A stretch of 64,000 bases of DNA from an uncultured Cyclobacteriaceae bacterium (GTDB lineage Bacteria; Bacteroidota; Bacteroidia; Cytophagales; Cyclobacteriaceae). This document shows positions 1 to 8,271 of the stretch, piece by piece. Each line of letters starts with the position of its first letter. The stretch's first letter is position 1. Position numbers and translations under genes: made by a program. The notes below the pieces were generated by a model. That model saw nothing but the letters and a program-made list of their open reading frames with translations, was not told where the DNA came from and made no database searches. The stretch lies in NCBI GenBank assembly GCA_947492745.1, contig CANLOE010000011.1:22784-86783 (forward strand). Reading direction: 5' to 3'.

Positions 1-1
1 T

Positions 2-115
2 ATTGACGATAGTGCCGCTCGGGCCGATTGGGGCTGGAAACCGGAGTATGACCTAAGCGCAATGACCAGTTCCATGCTAACAGAACTGGCCATTGATTAC
101 AAAATGAAAAGCTAA
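2..115 (+). CDS. C-terminal end of an SDR-type L-threonine 3-dehydrogenase-like protein (partial)
   Basis: The window opens inside a plus-strand reading frame; its last 37 codons run to a TAA at 113-115. The motif IDDSAARADWGWKPEYDL is the characteristic C-terminal stretch of the NAD-dependent epimerase-like (extended SDR) L-threonine 3-dehydrogenases, which oxidise threonine to 2-amino-3-ketobutyrate in the cytoplasm. The Rossmann fold and catalytic Tyr/Lys lie upstream of the window, so assignment rests on the tail alone; another member of the UDP-galactose-4-epimerase-like family remains possible. The gene is convergent with the next one, only 10 bases away. Confidence 0.6.
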   Translation: MDDSAARADWGWKPEYDLSAMTSSMLTELAIDYKMKS

Positions 116-125
116 AATCTTACTA

Positions 126-1202
126 TTACCGGACAAGTAACTTGGTCCTGGAGATGTTGCCGTTATTGTTCACTTCCACTATATAAGAACCTTGTGCGAA
201 GCGGGCAGCAAAAGTGAGCTGCGTCTGACCCTGTACCAGTTCTTTCCGAGCTATAACATGGCCAGAAGTGGAGCGGATACTGATGTAACCCTTATCCGCT
301 GGCTGCTGAAGGAAAACATTGACCTCATTGGAAGGATAGATGACGGGATTAGGGAATACGATAGGTGCCGCTGTGGTCCTTTTGGGCTCATAGTCTACAT
401 AGACCAAAGAGGAATGCTCAAAAGAACCGTCAAGATCAATGGCCTTGAGTCGGTAATAGCTTCTATGGAACAGAGGGACATGGTCCACGAACTTATAGTC
501 CAGGATATGATGGCTGTCGGCCGGGCCGTTCACCTCTCCGATGACTTCGAAGTCTATACCATCTACGGAGCGTTCGATGGCGAAGAAGTCAAAATTTTCC
601 TGGTGCGCCGTACTCCATTCGATCTGTACGGTACCTTGGTTCACGGCTGCATTAAAACTGACCAGTTCGATGGGCAATATGCCGCCACTGCACCCACTGT
701 AGCTGCCGCCACTGCTTTCGATGGTTCCCGGGTTACTGCAAGTGCCGTTATAGCTGATGTTTCCTGTGCCGCCGATATCGATAACGGCCCCATTACCTGA
801 GCCCGTTCCGTTGGTGAAGCTTCCCGTAATGTTCAAATTGCCAAAAATGGATACATCGCCACTGTTGTTTTTATTGAGGAAGTTGCCTCCCACGTTGATG
901 GCACCTCCATTCTGTACGAGAATAAAGGAATTGTTATTGAACGTGAGGTTCCCCGTTATTATGAGCGTGGAAGGAGAGTTAATGGTCCACTCGCCATTAT
1001 TCACTGTAAATGCACTTGGGAGGGTAATATCATGATTCACGAAAAGGGCATCATTCTTACTAGGGGTGCATGAACAGTTGGGACCGCCATTGGATTTGGA
1101 CCAAGTCCCATCAGGACGGCTGTAAAATGTGGCTGCCTGTACCTGAGTTCCCAAAAAAACAAAGAGAAAAAGCACGATGTTTCTTTTAAAAATAGCTTTC
1201 AT
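126..1202 (-). CDS. secreted protein with type IX secretion (type A) C-terminal sorting domain
   Basis: A 358-residue protein with a Sec signal peptide (MKAIFKRN, then a hydrophobic run ending at QVQA, about residue 23). Residues 25-175 are rich in Asn, Gly, Ser and Thr with repeated 'GNLTFNNN/GNLNITGSF' strands, suggesting a beta-helix or adhesin-like fold. From about residue 178 (LPIELVSFNA) follows the fibronectin-like segment common in Bacteroidota T9SS cargo. The last 80 residues contain FPNPV, then YIVEV and a basic TKLLVR end, the usual type A sorting signal. It is therefore a probable cell-surface or released substrate of the type IX system whose translocon (SprA) and accessory parts are encoded elsewhere in this window. 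No enzymatic domain is recognisable. Confidence 0.8.
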   Translation of the reverse strand: MKAIFKRNIVLFLFVFLGTQVQAATFYSRPDGTWSKSNGGPNCSCTPSKNDALFVNHDITLPSAFTVNNGEWTINSPSTLIITGNLTFNNNSFILVQNGGAINVGGNFLNKNNSGDVSIFGNLNITGSFTNGTGSGNGAVIDIGGTGNISYNGTCSNPGTIESSGGSYSGCSGGILPIELVSFNAAVNQGTVQIEWSTAHQENFDFFAIERSVDGIDFEVIGEVNGPADSHHILDYKFVDHVPLFHRSYYRLKAIDLDGSFEHSSLVYVDYEPKRTTAAPIVFPNPVIYPSNEVNVFLQQPADKGYISIRSTSGHVIARKELVQGQTQLTFAARFAQGSYIVEVNNNGNISRTKLLVR

Positions 1203-1674
1203 AGATGTAAGTTTTGTTTATTGTTAATTCATTTTTTGGATAAAAGGTAACCTTTGTTTGTGTAAGTACATGATTTTAGTATGGGTTTTTCTTATTGAAA
1301 AATAGTTATGTGTCTCATTTTAAGTTGTTTAAACTGCATGTATTATTTTTGATTCATTTAAAATTCAAATAAAGTACAGTGTATTTAAATGAGATTTTTA
1401 TCATTTTTATTAAAGAGGAATCAAAATTGTTTCTTTTCTAGGGATTGTTCCAAGCCTACATTTTGCCAAATGGCATCCTGGTATTTGAGATGGGGGAAAC
1501 TGGCTAAGGCGAAAGCCCCGATCGGAAAAATATTTTTCTAAATTGGAGACGATGTTGGATGAAAGTCTAAATATGACAATGTAGTGTTAGACCGTACCTC
1601 TTTTAATTTCCAAGAAGACGATGTTGGTTTTTGATGATCACATGGAATCGCACGCACGAAATTATATTGGGTTA

Positions 1675-1815
1675 GCTACTTTCTTCATCATGCTCATTGC
1701 TTATGCATATTCTTTTGATACTGGATTCCATTGAAATTTTCACAGGTAGTACTATTGTTAAGAATGGTGCCCGCCCGTCCTTATCACCGGTAAACCCTCG
1801 GGGCATTTTCCTTAA
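1675..1815 (+). repeat. dispersed repeat module B, left part of interrupted copy
   Basis: The sequence from 'ctttcttcatcatgctc' to 'gggcattttccttaa' resembles the stretches at 30801-31030 and 62800-63020 and, inverted, at 34135-34340. This copy stops at a TTAA (1812-1815), where a small inverted-repeat element is inserted; the right part resumes at 2144. The preceding stretch 1203-1674 holds no gene or repeat I can recognise and is AT-rich near the start of the minus-strand gene. Confidence 0.65.
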
Positions 1816-2143
1816 ACCCAAATTGATGGATAGAAATCGTGATGAGCGTATAATACAAACTTAGCTTTTAAATATCGCCTATCTTCCTGTTCATTTTGCT
1901 TCACTCTGCGTTGACCATCCTCGGGATAGCGCTGCTATCTCTGCGGTTATCGCCTTGATTGAAAAAAAATGACCCGCGGAATCTTATACGACATTTAAAA
2001 CCCAAATTTGTATAAATAGCAAAATACCGGCCATTTGTATTCGTTCGGCATAGCACCGCTATGGTGAATGAAGGCAGGTGGGAAAAGCTTCTGATATGAA
2101 GCTATTTATGCGCGGAATAGGTTCTCTATTGATCATTTTGGGT
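1816..2143 (+). mobile_element. 328-bp MITE-like element with terminal inverted repeats, flanked by TTAA
   Basis: The left end reads ACCCAAATTGATGGATAG. The right end, read on the other strand, is ACCCAAAATGATCAATAG, so 15 of 18 positions match. The element is bounded on both sides by TTAA (1812-1815 and 2144-2147), and the flanks are the two halves of repeat module B; the intact B copy near 62937 carries a single TTAA at the equivalent point. The interior contains repeat module A (1854-2010), with a near-perfect GATAGC/GCTATC hairpin, and a partial module C. There is no open reading frame of useful size, so it would have to be moved in trans. The TTAA duplication and inverted repeats are seen directly; mobility is inferred. 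Confidence 0.6.
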
Positions 2144-2215
2144 TTAAGCTCGTTCCAAACTCAGAATAAGCGATAACAAATTCTTAAAATAATTTCAAAA
2201 CAGCCTCATGACCCA
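2144..2215 (+). repeat. dispersed repeat module B, right part of interrupted copy
   Basis: After the TTAA at 2144-2147, the sequence 'actcagaataagcgataaca' followed by 'cttaaaataatttcaaaaca' continues module B. It aligns with 30968-31020 ('cactcaaaataagtgatcag' and onward) and with 62962-63000. Together with 1675-1815 it reconstitutes one copy of the module. Confidence 0.55.
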
Positions 2216-2290
2216 ATTATTTTTTGAGTAGAATTGGCTTTGGTTATTAGGGCTGTTATATTTGACATCGATATAAATCTAATTAAAGCT

Positions 2291-3076
2291 ATGCCTGAGT
2301 TTGAAACCTTAGAGTTGGTATTGGAAGGAGGTATTTTGATCATAACCATTTCCAGACCAGAGAGCCTCAATGCGCTGAATGTCAAATGTATAAATGAGAT
2401 AAAAGAGGCTATCCAGATTGCCTATGATGATACTTCGGTGAAGGGGGTCATTATCACAGGTTCGGAGGAGAAAGCATTTGTTGCAGGAGCTGATATAAAA
2501 GAAATATCCGCTCTGAACGAGGTGAATGCTAGGAAATTCGCTGAAAACGGACAAGAAACATTTGCCTCCATTGAGGCTTGCGAAAAGCCCGTGATTGCGG
2601 CAGTCAACGGATATGCCCTTGGAGGCGGATGTGAGTTGGCAATGGCCTGTCACCTCCGTATTGCTACTGAAAATGCTAAATTCGGTCAGCCAGAGGTCAA
2701 TTTAGGGCTGATACCTGGGTATGGAGGCACACAGCGTCTGCCCACGCTCGTAGGGAGAGGGAAGGCATTGGAGCTAATGATGACAGGAGACCTCATCAAG
2801 GCGCAAGAGGCACTCCAACTCGGCTTGGTCAACTATGTGGTGGCTGATAAGGCAGCCTTAATGGATCTGGCCAAAAAGATACTTGGCAAAGTGATGTCAA
2901 AAGCACCACTGGCCGTCGGTATGGTCATCAATTGTGTCAATGCGGTTTATCATAAGGAAGAAAACGGCTACCAATTAGAGGCCAATTGTTTTTCAAATTG
3001 TACCCACACCAGCGATTTCGCAGAAGGAACTGCTGCATTTGTAGAGAAGAGGAAGCCCGCCTTTCAGGGAGAGTAA
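2291..3076 (+). CDS. enoyl-CoA hydratase / crotonase family protein
   Basis: From the ATG at 2291 the protein is about 261 residues, the usual crotonase length. An in-frame TTG at 2234 would add 19 residues without family similarity, so 2291 is preferred. Crotonase signatures are visible: FVAGADIKEI (oxyanion-hole loop), ALGGGCELAMACH and FGQPEVNLGLIPGYGGTQRL, the last two carrying the two catalytic glutamates of true hydratases. It probably hydrates trans-2-enoyl-CoA in beta-oxidation or a related acyl-CoA pathway in the cytoplasm. The next gene follows after 27 bases in the same direction, but the two functions are unrelated. Confidence 0.88.
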   Translation: MPEFETLELVLEGGILIITISRPESLNALNVKCINEIKEAIQIAYDDTSVKGVIITGSEEKAFVAGADIKEISALNEVNARKFAENGQETFASIEACEKPVIAAVNGYALGGGCELAMACHLRIATENAKFGQPEVNLGLIPGYGGTQRLPTLVGRGKALELMMTGDLIKAQEALQLGLVNYVVADKAALMDLAKKILGKVMSKAPLAVGMVINCVNAVYHKEENGYQLEANCFSNCTHTSDFAEGTAAFVEKRKPAFQGE

Positions 3077-3103
3077 TGCCTTTGATGTTTTCCAAACAGG
3101 TCA

Positions 3104-4618
3104 ATGAGTAAGATAAAGCGCTTAGTAGGGCAGACGGTAGTGTATGGGGTAAGTAGTATCTTGGGCAGGTTGCTGAATTACGCATTGGTCTTTCTCCATA
3201 CGGACGTTTTTACCGACACTGCCGAAATGGGAAAGGTTACGGGGATTTATGCCTATGCAACATTTCTCATCGTATTCTATACCTTCGGGATGGAGACGGG
3301 CTTTTTCCGCTTTTCTTCGCGCAAAGACATCGATCAAGAGAAAGTTTTTCATGTGACCGGTACCGCAGTATTGATTGTAAGTTTACTGCTTTCTGCGCTG
3401 GTGTTTCTCAATGCGTCTGCGATAGCAAAAACTATCGGGTACCCTGGTACGGGGGACTATCTTGTATGGCTTTCTATAGCCGTTTTTATCGATGCCGTTA
3501 CGGCTATCCCTTTTGCCAGGCTAAGATTAGAGAACAAAGCTTGGCAGTTCGCAACAGCTAAAATAGGCAGTATCGTTGTCAATGTGGCCTTTCAGGTAAT
3601 ATGCCTGAAGGTAGTCCCCGATATTTTGGAAGGTAAGTATCTAGTACAGCTGATGCCACTGGTAGAAACCTATTGTGACCCTTCTTTGGGAATAGGCTAT
3701 ATCTTTCTGGCCAATTTGACAGGAAACATCGCTTTATTGTTTTTTTTATGGCGGCCCCTGTTACAGTTACGTTTGCGCTTTGAATGGGCTTTCTATAGGC
3801 CTATACTCCAATATGCCTTTCCTATATTGATTACAGGACTGGCCGGTATGGCCAATGAGCAATTGAGTGCCATACTGCTGGAATGGCGGCTCCCTGACGG
3901 TTTTCATAATGGACAATCCTCTACGGCCTCTTTGGGGGTATATGGCCAAACAGCCAAACTCAGCATCTTTATGATGCTTGCCCTACAGGCGTTTCGCTAC
4001 GCAGGAGAGCCTTTTTTCTTTTCCAACGCTGCCGATAAGAACGCCCCCGCACTCTTTGCCAAAGTCATGCACTATTTTGTCGTATTGACAGCTGTTATAT
4101 TTGTTTCCGTAAGCCTGAACGTAGACCTTATAGGACAGGTTTTTTTGCGTAGTGAAGGCTATCGAGAGGCATTGTATTTGGTCCCTATATTACTCTTTGG
4201 AAAGCTATTTTACGGTATCTATGTTAACTTGGGCGTGTGGTTTAAACTCACCGACAGGACCCGATATGGTACCTACTTTACACTATTCGGGGCCGTAATT
4301 ACTTTTGCGGGAAATTACCTCCTTATACCCGTAATCGGATATGTTGGTTGTGCCATAACTTCTGTGGCCTGTTATGCGAGTATGGTACTGTTATGCTATC
4401 TGTATGGTCGGAAATATTTCCCTATCCCCTATCGATTGGGTCCGATAATTGCCCACATTGCTGTGGCGTCGGTACTGGTCATGGCTTCTTTTATGATTAG
4501 GTTATCCGACCCGTCAATGGACAGTGCGTTGAATTTATTGATGACCTTCGCTTATCTGGCAGCAGTATATTTTATCGAAAAAAGGAAATGGACTACAAAA
4601 ACATTTAATTTTTCTTAA
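3104..4618 (+). CDS. polysaccharide biosynthesis protein, MATE/Wzx-type flippase
   Basis: A 504-residue, very hydrophobic protein with about 12-14 predicted membrane helices from residue 8 (VGQTVVYGVSSILGRLLNY) to residue 490. The N-terminal pattern and the alternation of long helices with short charged loops fit the oligosaccharide flippase (PST/Wzx) branch of the MOP superfamily, which translocates lipid-linked glycans across the inner membrane. It lies 60 bases upstream of a sugar nucleotidyltransferase, so the pair may serve surface glycan assembly. The substrate cannot be told from the sequence. Confidence 0.85.
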   Translation: MSKIKRLVGQTVVYGVSSILGRLLNYALVFLHTDVFTDTAEMGKVTGIYAYATFLIVFYTFGMETGFFRFSSRKDIDQEKVFHVTGTAVLIVSLLLSALVFLNASAIAKTIGYPGTGDYLVWLSIAVFIDAVTAIPFARLRLENKAWQFATAKIGSIVVNVAFQVICLKVVPDILEGKYLVQLMPLVETYCDPSLGIGYIFLANLTGNIALLFFLWRPLLQLRLRFEWAFYRPILQYAFPILITGLAGMANEQLSAILLEWRLPDGFHNGQSSTASLGVYGQTAKLSIFMMLALQAFRYAGEPFFFSNAADKNAPALFAKVMHYFVVLTAVIFVSVSLNVDLIGQVFLRSEGYREALYLVPILLFGKLFYGIYVNLGVWFKLTDRTRYGTYFTLFGAVITFAGNYLLIPVIGYVGCAITSVACYASMVLLCYLYGRKYFPIPYRLGPIIAHIAVASVLVMASFMIRLSDPSMDSALNLLMTFAYLAAVYFIEKRKWTTKTFNFS

Positions 4619-4678
4619 TTTGCGACTCATATATTACTAAGAAATCGCGTACCGAAAACATAAAAAAACCAATTACCT

Positions 4679-5686
4679 ATGAACATCATCATCCCCATGG
4701 CAGGAATGGGCAAAAGAATGCGCCCACATACACTAACTATTCCCAAACCATTGATTCCCATCGCTGGCAAGCCCATAGTGCATAGACTAGCGGAGGACAT
4801 CGTGAAAGTCTGTAATGGTGAAGTCAACAAAATCGGATTTATCATCAAGGATACTTTTGGTAAGGAGGTAGAGGCACAGCTGATGCAGATTGCTAAAGAT
4901 ATAGGCGCCGAAGGACACATTTTCTATCAAGATGAGGCATTGGGTACCGCGCATGCGATTCTATGTGCCAAGTCACTTCTTGAGGGGAAAGTGGTTGTTG
5001 CCTTTGCAGATACACTTTTTAAGGCTGATTTCGTTCTCGATACCGAAAAAGATGGTATCATATGGGTTCAGAAAGTAGAAGACCCTAGGCCTTTTGGCGT
5101 TGTACAATTGAACGAGAGTGGCGAGATTACCGCTTTTGTGGAAAAGCCCGAAGAATTTATCTCTGACCTCGCCATCATCGGGATTTACTTTTTTAAGGAT
5201 GGAGCTTATCTGAACAAAGAGCTACAGTACATTATCGATAACGATATCAAGGACAAAGGGGAATACCAACTGACGAATGCCTTGGAGAACATGAAGGCCA
5301 AAGGTACGGTCTTTACAACAGGTGAGGTCACCGAATGGCTGGATTGTGGGAACAAAAATGCTACGGTCTACACAAACCAGCGCTACTTAGAGTTCATCAA
5401 GGATACCGGTTTGGTGGCCGATTCTGCAAAAACGGTCAACACCATCATCATCCCGCCGGTATACCTAGGGGAGGGAGTGGAGATACATGACTCAGTCATA
5501 GGTCCCCATGTATCCATAGGTGATAAGTCAAAAATTGTGGGTTCCCGCCTTCAGAACACCATTGTTCAGACCGAAAGCAAGGTAAATAATGCGAACCTTT
5601 CCAACTCAATGATAGGAAATTTCGTTAACTTTGAAGGAAAACCAATGGATTTGAGCATTGGAGACTTCAATGTGTTGGAGTTGTAA
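4679..5686 (+). CDS. sugar nucleotidyltransferase with left-handed beta-helix tail
   Basis: 335 residues. The N-terminus carries the nucleotidyltransferase signature: MAGMGKRMRPHT, then PKPLIPIAGKPIV with the lysine that contacts the sugar phosphate. Further sites are GTAHAILCA and FADTLF with the metal-binding Asp. The last 80 residues contain hexapeptide-like repeats (LGEGVEIHDSVIGPHVSIGD), as in bifunctional pyrophosphorylase/acyltransferase relatives. The enzyme probably makes an NDP-sugar, glucose-1-phosphate thymidylyltransferase-like in type, for the surface glycan pathway suggested by the upstream flippase. Nucleotide and sugar specificity are not decidable here. Confidence 0.87.
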   Translation: MNIIIPMAGMGKRMRPHTLTIPKPLIPIAGKPIVHRLAEDIVKVCNGEVNKIGFIIKDTFGKEVEAQLMQIAKDIGAEGHIFYQDEALGTAHAILCAKSLLEGKVVVAFADTLFKADFVLDTEKDGIIWVQKVEDPRPFGVVQLNESGEITAFVEKPEEFISDLAIIGIYFFKDGAYLNKELQYIIDNDIKDKGEYQLTNALENMKAKGTVFTTGEVTEWLDCGNKNATVYTNQRYLEFIKDTGLVADSAKTVNTIIIPPVYLGEGVEIHDSVIGPHVSIGDKSKIVGSRLQNTIVQTESKVNNANLSNSMIGNFVNFEGKPMDLSIGDFNVLEL

Positions 5687-5726
5687 AACTCGTAAATCAG
5701 TACAATTGATTAATTGAGAGATAGAT

Positions 5727-7514
5727 TTGAGACGGACTTTTTTTTTCGCCCTTATTTTATTTGTAATGCTAGTGCTAGAGGCTTCTTGTTGGCAGCAAGA
5801 GGCCTTTGCTCAAAGAAAGAAAAAAAAATCTTCGTCAAAAGAAAAGATTACTGACCTCTCTTCTCTAAAGGCCAAGCCCAATCCGCGAGAGGCAGAATAT
5901 TTTTTTACAGAAGGCCAAAAATACTTTATTCTAGAAGACTATGCCAAATCCTTGGTATTGTTCCGGAAGTCCTTGGAAAACTCACCCAATAATGCGGCTA
6001 TCTATTATAAGATCGCAGAGGTAATGATCAAAGTAAATGATCTGGACAAAGCACAGTTCAATGCAACGAAAGCGTTGGCACTTGATGATACCAATAAGTA
6101 TTATTACTTGCTATTGGCGAATATCCACACCCAAAAAGGAGATTTTAAGGAAGCATCGGTGGTTTTTGAAAACTTGATTTCTAAAATACCCGGTACGGAA
6201 GAATACCTTCTGGAACTCGCCTCTTATTATCTTTATCAAGAACGCTACGATGAAGCGATTACTGCTTACAACCGCTTAGCGGAAAAATACGGCATCAATG
6301 AGCAAATCTCGCAGCAAAAGCAAAAGATACTACTTAAGCTGAATCGCTTTGATGAAGCGGTGGCAGAAGCCAGATCCCTGGTATCCCACTTTCCTGGAGA
6401 GGAACGTTATATTATCGGTCTCGCAGAACTGTATGTAGCCAATAATAAGGAGGAAGAAGCCATTCCGTTTCTGGAAGAACTGCTTATGAGCAATCCGGAA
6501 AACGCGAGGGCTCGATTGATTTTAGCGGAAATCTACCGCGAAAAAGGAGATAATGAAAAGTCCTTTGAGAATCTGAAAGCGGCCTTTTCCGATTCGGATA
6601 TGGAGGTGAAGGTGAAGATAGAGATGTTGGCAGGTATCGCTGCTCAGATCAGTGCTGAGGGCGATAAGAACAAAGCCTTTGTAAAGGAACATGCCGTGGC
6701 ACTAGGTGAAAAACTAGTAGAGATTCATCCCGAAGACGCTAGGGCACATGCGGTGCTTGGTGACCTGTTTGTGGCTATCGGGCAAAAAGAGAGTGCTGTG
6801 CTCTCTTATTTAGAGTCCTTGAAACTGGATGATTCTACTTTTCCCGCTTGGCAGAACCTATTACAATTGGAAGTACAGCTGAATAAAATCGATGACGTCA
6901 TCAAACATAGTGAAACAGCTTTAGAGATATTTCCAAATCAGAACACACTGTATTACTATAGTGGTGTAGCGCACCTCCAGAAAAATCATTTTCAGGAAGC
7001 CATATTCGCTTTGGAACAAGGGAAAAAACTATCATCTTCCAGCTTGGAGCTGGTTAGCGTTTTCAATGGATTACTTGGTGATGCCTATAATGGAAACAAA
7101 GAATATAACAAGTCCGATCAAGCTTATCAGGCAGCATTGGATTTTGATCCGGACAATTATGGTGTCCTTAATAATTACAGTTATTATTTAGCTCTGAGAA
7201 AGGATAAGCTGGAGCTGGCCAAGAAGATGTCCTATAGAGTAGTTCGCGCTAACCCCAAAAACATTACCTATCTGGATACATATGCTTGGGTACTCTATCA
7301 TATAGGAGATTATGAAGAAGCAAAAAAAGCTATAGAGAGAGCTTTTGAAGCTAAAGATGGAGTCAGTGCCACACACTACGAACATTACGGTGATATTTTA
7401 TATAAAATGGGAAATGTGGACGAGGCAGTCCGTCAATGGCAGATTGCCAAAGGTATGGATGCTTCCTTAGAATTCATCAACAAGAAAATTGCCGATAGAA
7501 AACTATATGAATAA
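5727..7514 (+). CDS. exported tetratricopeptide-repeat protein
   Basis: 595 residues, starting at a TTG (5727) with a good signal peptide (RRTFFFALILFVMLVLEA...AFAQ) followed by a Lys-rich patch. From residue 50 to the end it is built of about 14 TPR-type helical repeats (for example AEYFFTEGQKYFILEDYAKS and THYEHYGDILYKMGNVDEA). Such proteins act as periplasmic or outer-membrane scaffolds. Its stop overlaps the start of the DUF4292 lipoprotein gene, which in turn overlaps the EnvC-like gene, so the three are translationally coupled. This order is common in Cytophagales-type genomes and suggests a shared envelope role. No enzymatic domain is seen. Confidence 0.82.
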   Translation: MRRTFFFALILFVMLVLEASCWQQEAFAQRKKKKSSSKEKITDLSSLKAKPNPREAEYFFTEGQKYFILEDYAKSLVLFRKSLENSPNNAAIYYKIAEVMIKVNDLDKAQFNATKALALDDTNKYYYLLLANIHTQKGDFKEASVVFENLISKIPGTEEYLLELASYYLYQERYDEAITAYNRLAEKYGINEQISQQKQKILLKLNRFDEAVAEARSLVSHFPGEERYIIGLAELYVANNKEEEAIPFLEELLMSNPENARARLILAEIYREKGDNEKSFENLKAAFSDSDMEVKVKIEMLAGIAAQISAEGDKNKAFVKEHAVALGEKLVEIHPEDARAHAVLGDLFVAIGQKESAVLSYLESLKLDDSTFPAWQNLLQLEVQLNKIDDVIKHSETALEIFPNQNTLYYYSGVAHLQKNHFQEAIFALEQGKKLSSSSLELVSVFNGLLGDAYNGNKEYNKSDQAYQAALDFDPDNYGVLNNYSYYLALRKDKLELAKKMSYRVVRANPKNITYLDTYAWVLYHIGDYEEAKKAIERAFEAKDGVSATHYEHYGDILYKMGNVDEAVRQWQIAKGMDASLEFINKKIADRKLYE

Positions 7515-8271
7515 GTACTTGCCTCTTTTTTTATTTGCTTCGTGTGCCGTTCTTTTTTTTTCATGTAATAAGAAACTCTCCGGTATACATTGGAACAACA
7601 AACACTCCAATGAGCTGACCGTCAGAGAGGTGGATTTTGACTACTTCGCTGGAAAGGCTAAAATTTCCTATAAGGATGATGAGTACGATATCAATGCCAA
7701 GGCCAATGTAAGGATGAAAAAAGACAGTATTATATGGATTTCATTCTCTGCGGCAGGAATAACGGGAGGAAGGTGCCTCATCAACAAGGATTCCATAGTG
7801 GTGCTGAACATGCTCAAAAAGAAATACTATGTCTTCGAGTTCGAAGAGTTGTCCAGAACCTATGGTTTTGACATTACTTTTGATAAAATTCAGGCCGCTA
7901 CATTGGGCAATCTATTACAAAAACGAGAGAAAGGGGATGAACTGATAAAAGTAGATAACTTTTATGTGCTTAAGCAAAAGAAAGATAAACTGATGATCAA
8001 CAATCATGTGAGTCGAAAAACATCCAAACTGGTCAAAGTAGATATCGACGAGAGAACCTCCGGTAATACCGTGGTCATTAATTATAGTAATTTCCAGATA
8101 CTGGAAGATTCTGACATCGCTTTTCCCTATTCAGGTTTTATCTCACTGATGTACGGTACGAGCAAGGGAAATATCAATACCATCATCAGTATGGACTATA
8201 GTAAGGTCGAGGTAGGTGATAAAGTATTGAAATTCCCGTTCAATATACCAAAGCGATATGAACGTCAATAG
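7507..8271 (+). CDS. DUF4292 family lipoprotein
   Basis: The ATG at 7507 gives MNKYLPLFLF...LFFSC, a lipoprotein signal peptide with the lipidated Cys about 20 residues in. An upstream in-frame TTG at 7489 would add six residues before the signal and is less likely. The mature part, about 235 residues, is beta-rich with phrases such as KAKISYKDDEYDINAKANVRM and the conserved IWISFSAAGITGGRCL, the pattern of DUF4292, which has a LolA/LolB-like fold. It is probably an outer-membrane-associated lipoprotein. It overlaps both neighbours (8 and 14 bases) in the TPR - DUF4292 - EnvC-like unit. Confidence 0.8.
   Translation: MNKYLPLFLFASCAVLFFSCNKKLSGIHWNNKHSNELTVREVDFDYFAGKAKISYKDDEYDINAKANVRMKKDSIIWISFSAAGITGGRCLINKDSIVVLNMLKKKYYVFEFEELSRTYGFDITFDKIQAATLGNLLQKREKGDELIKVDNFYVLKQKKDKLMINNHVSRKTSKLVKVDIDERTSGNTVVINYSNFQILEDSDIAFPYSGFISLMYGTSKGNINTIISMDYSKVEVGDKVLKFPFNIPKRYERQ

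Noticed and set aside
192..800. 202-residue plus-strand frame opposite the T9SS cargo gene
   Set aside because: Antisense shadow; the minus-strand frame has a signal peptide and sorting domain.
1675..2215. CRISPR-like array from repeated modules
   Set aside because: The modules are dispersed, of unequal length, in both orientations and without regular spacers; no cas genes are seen.
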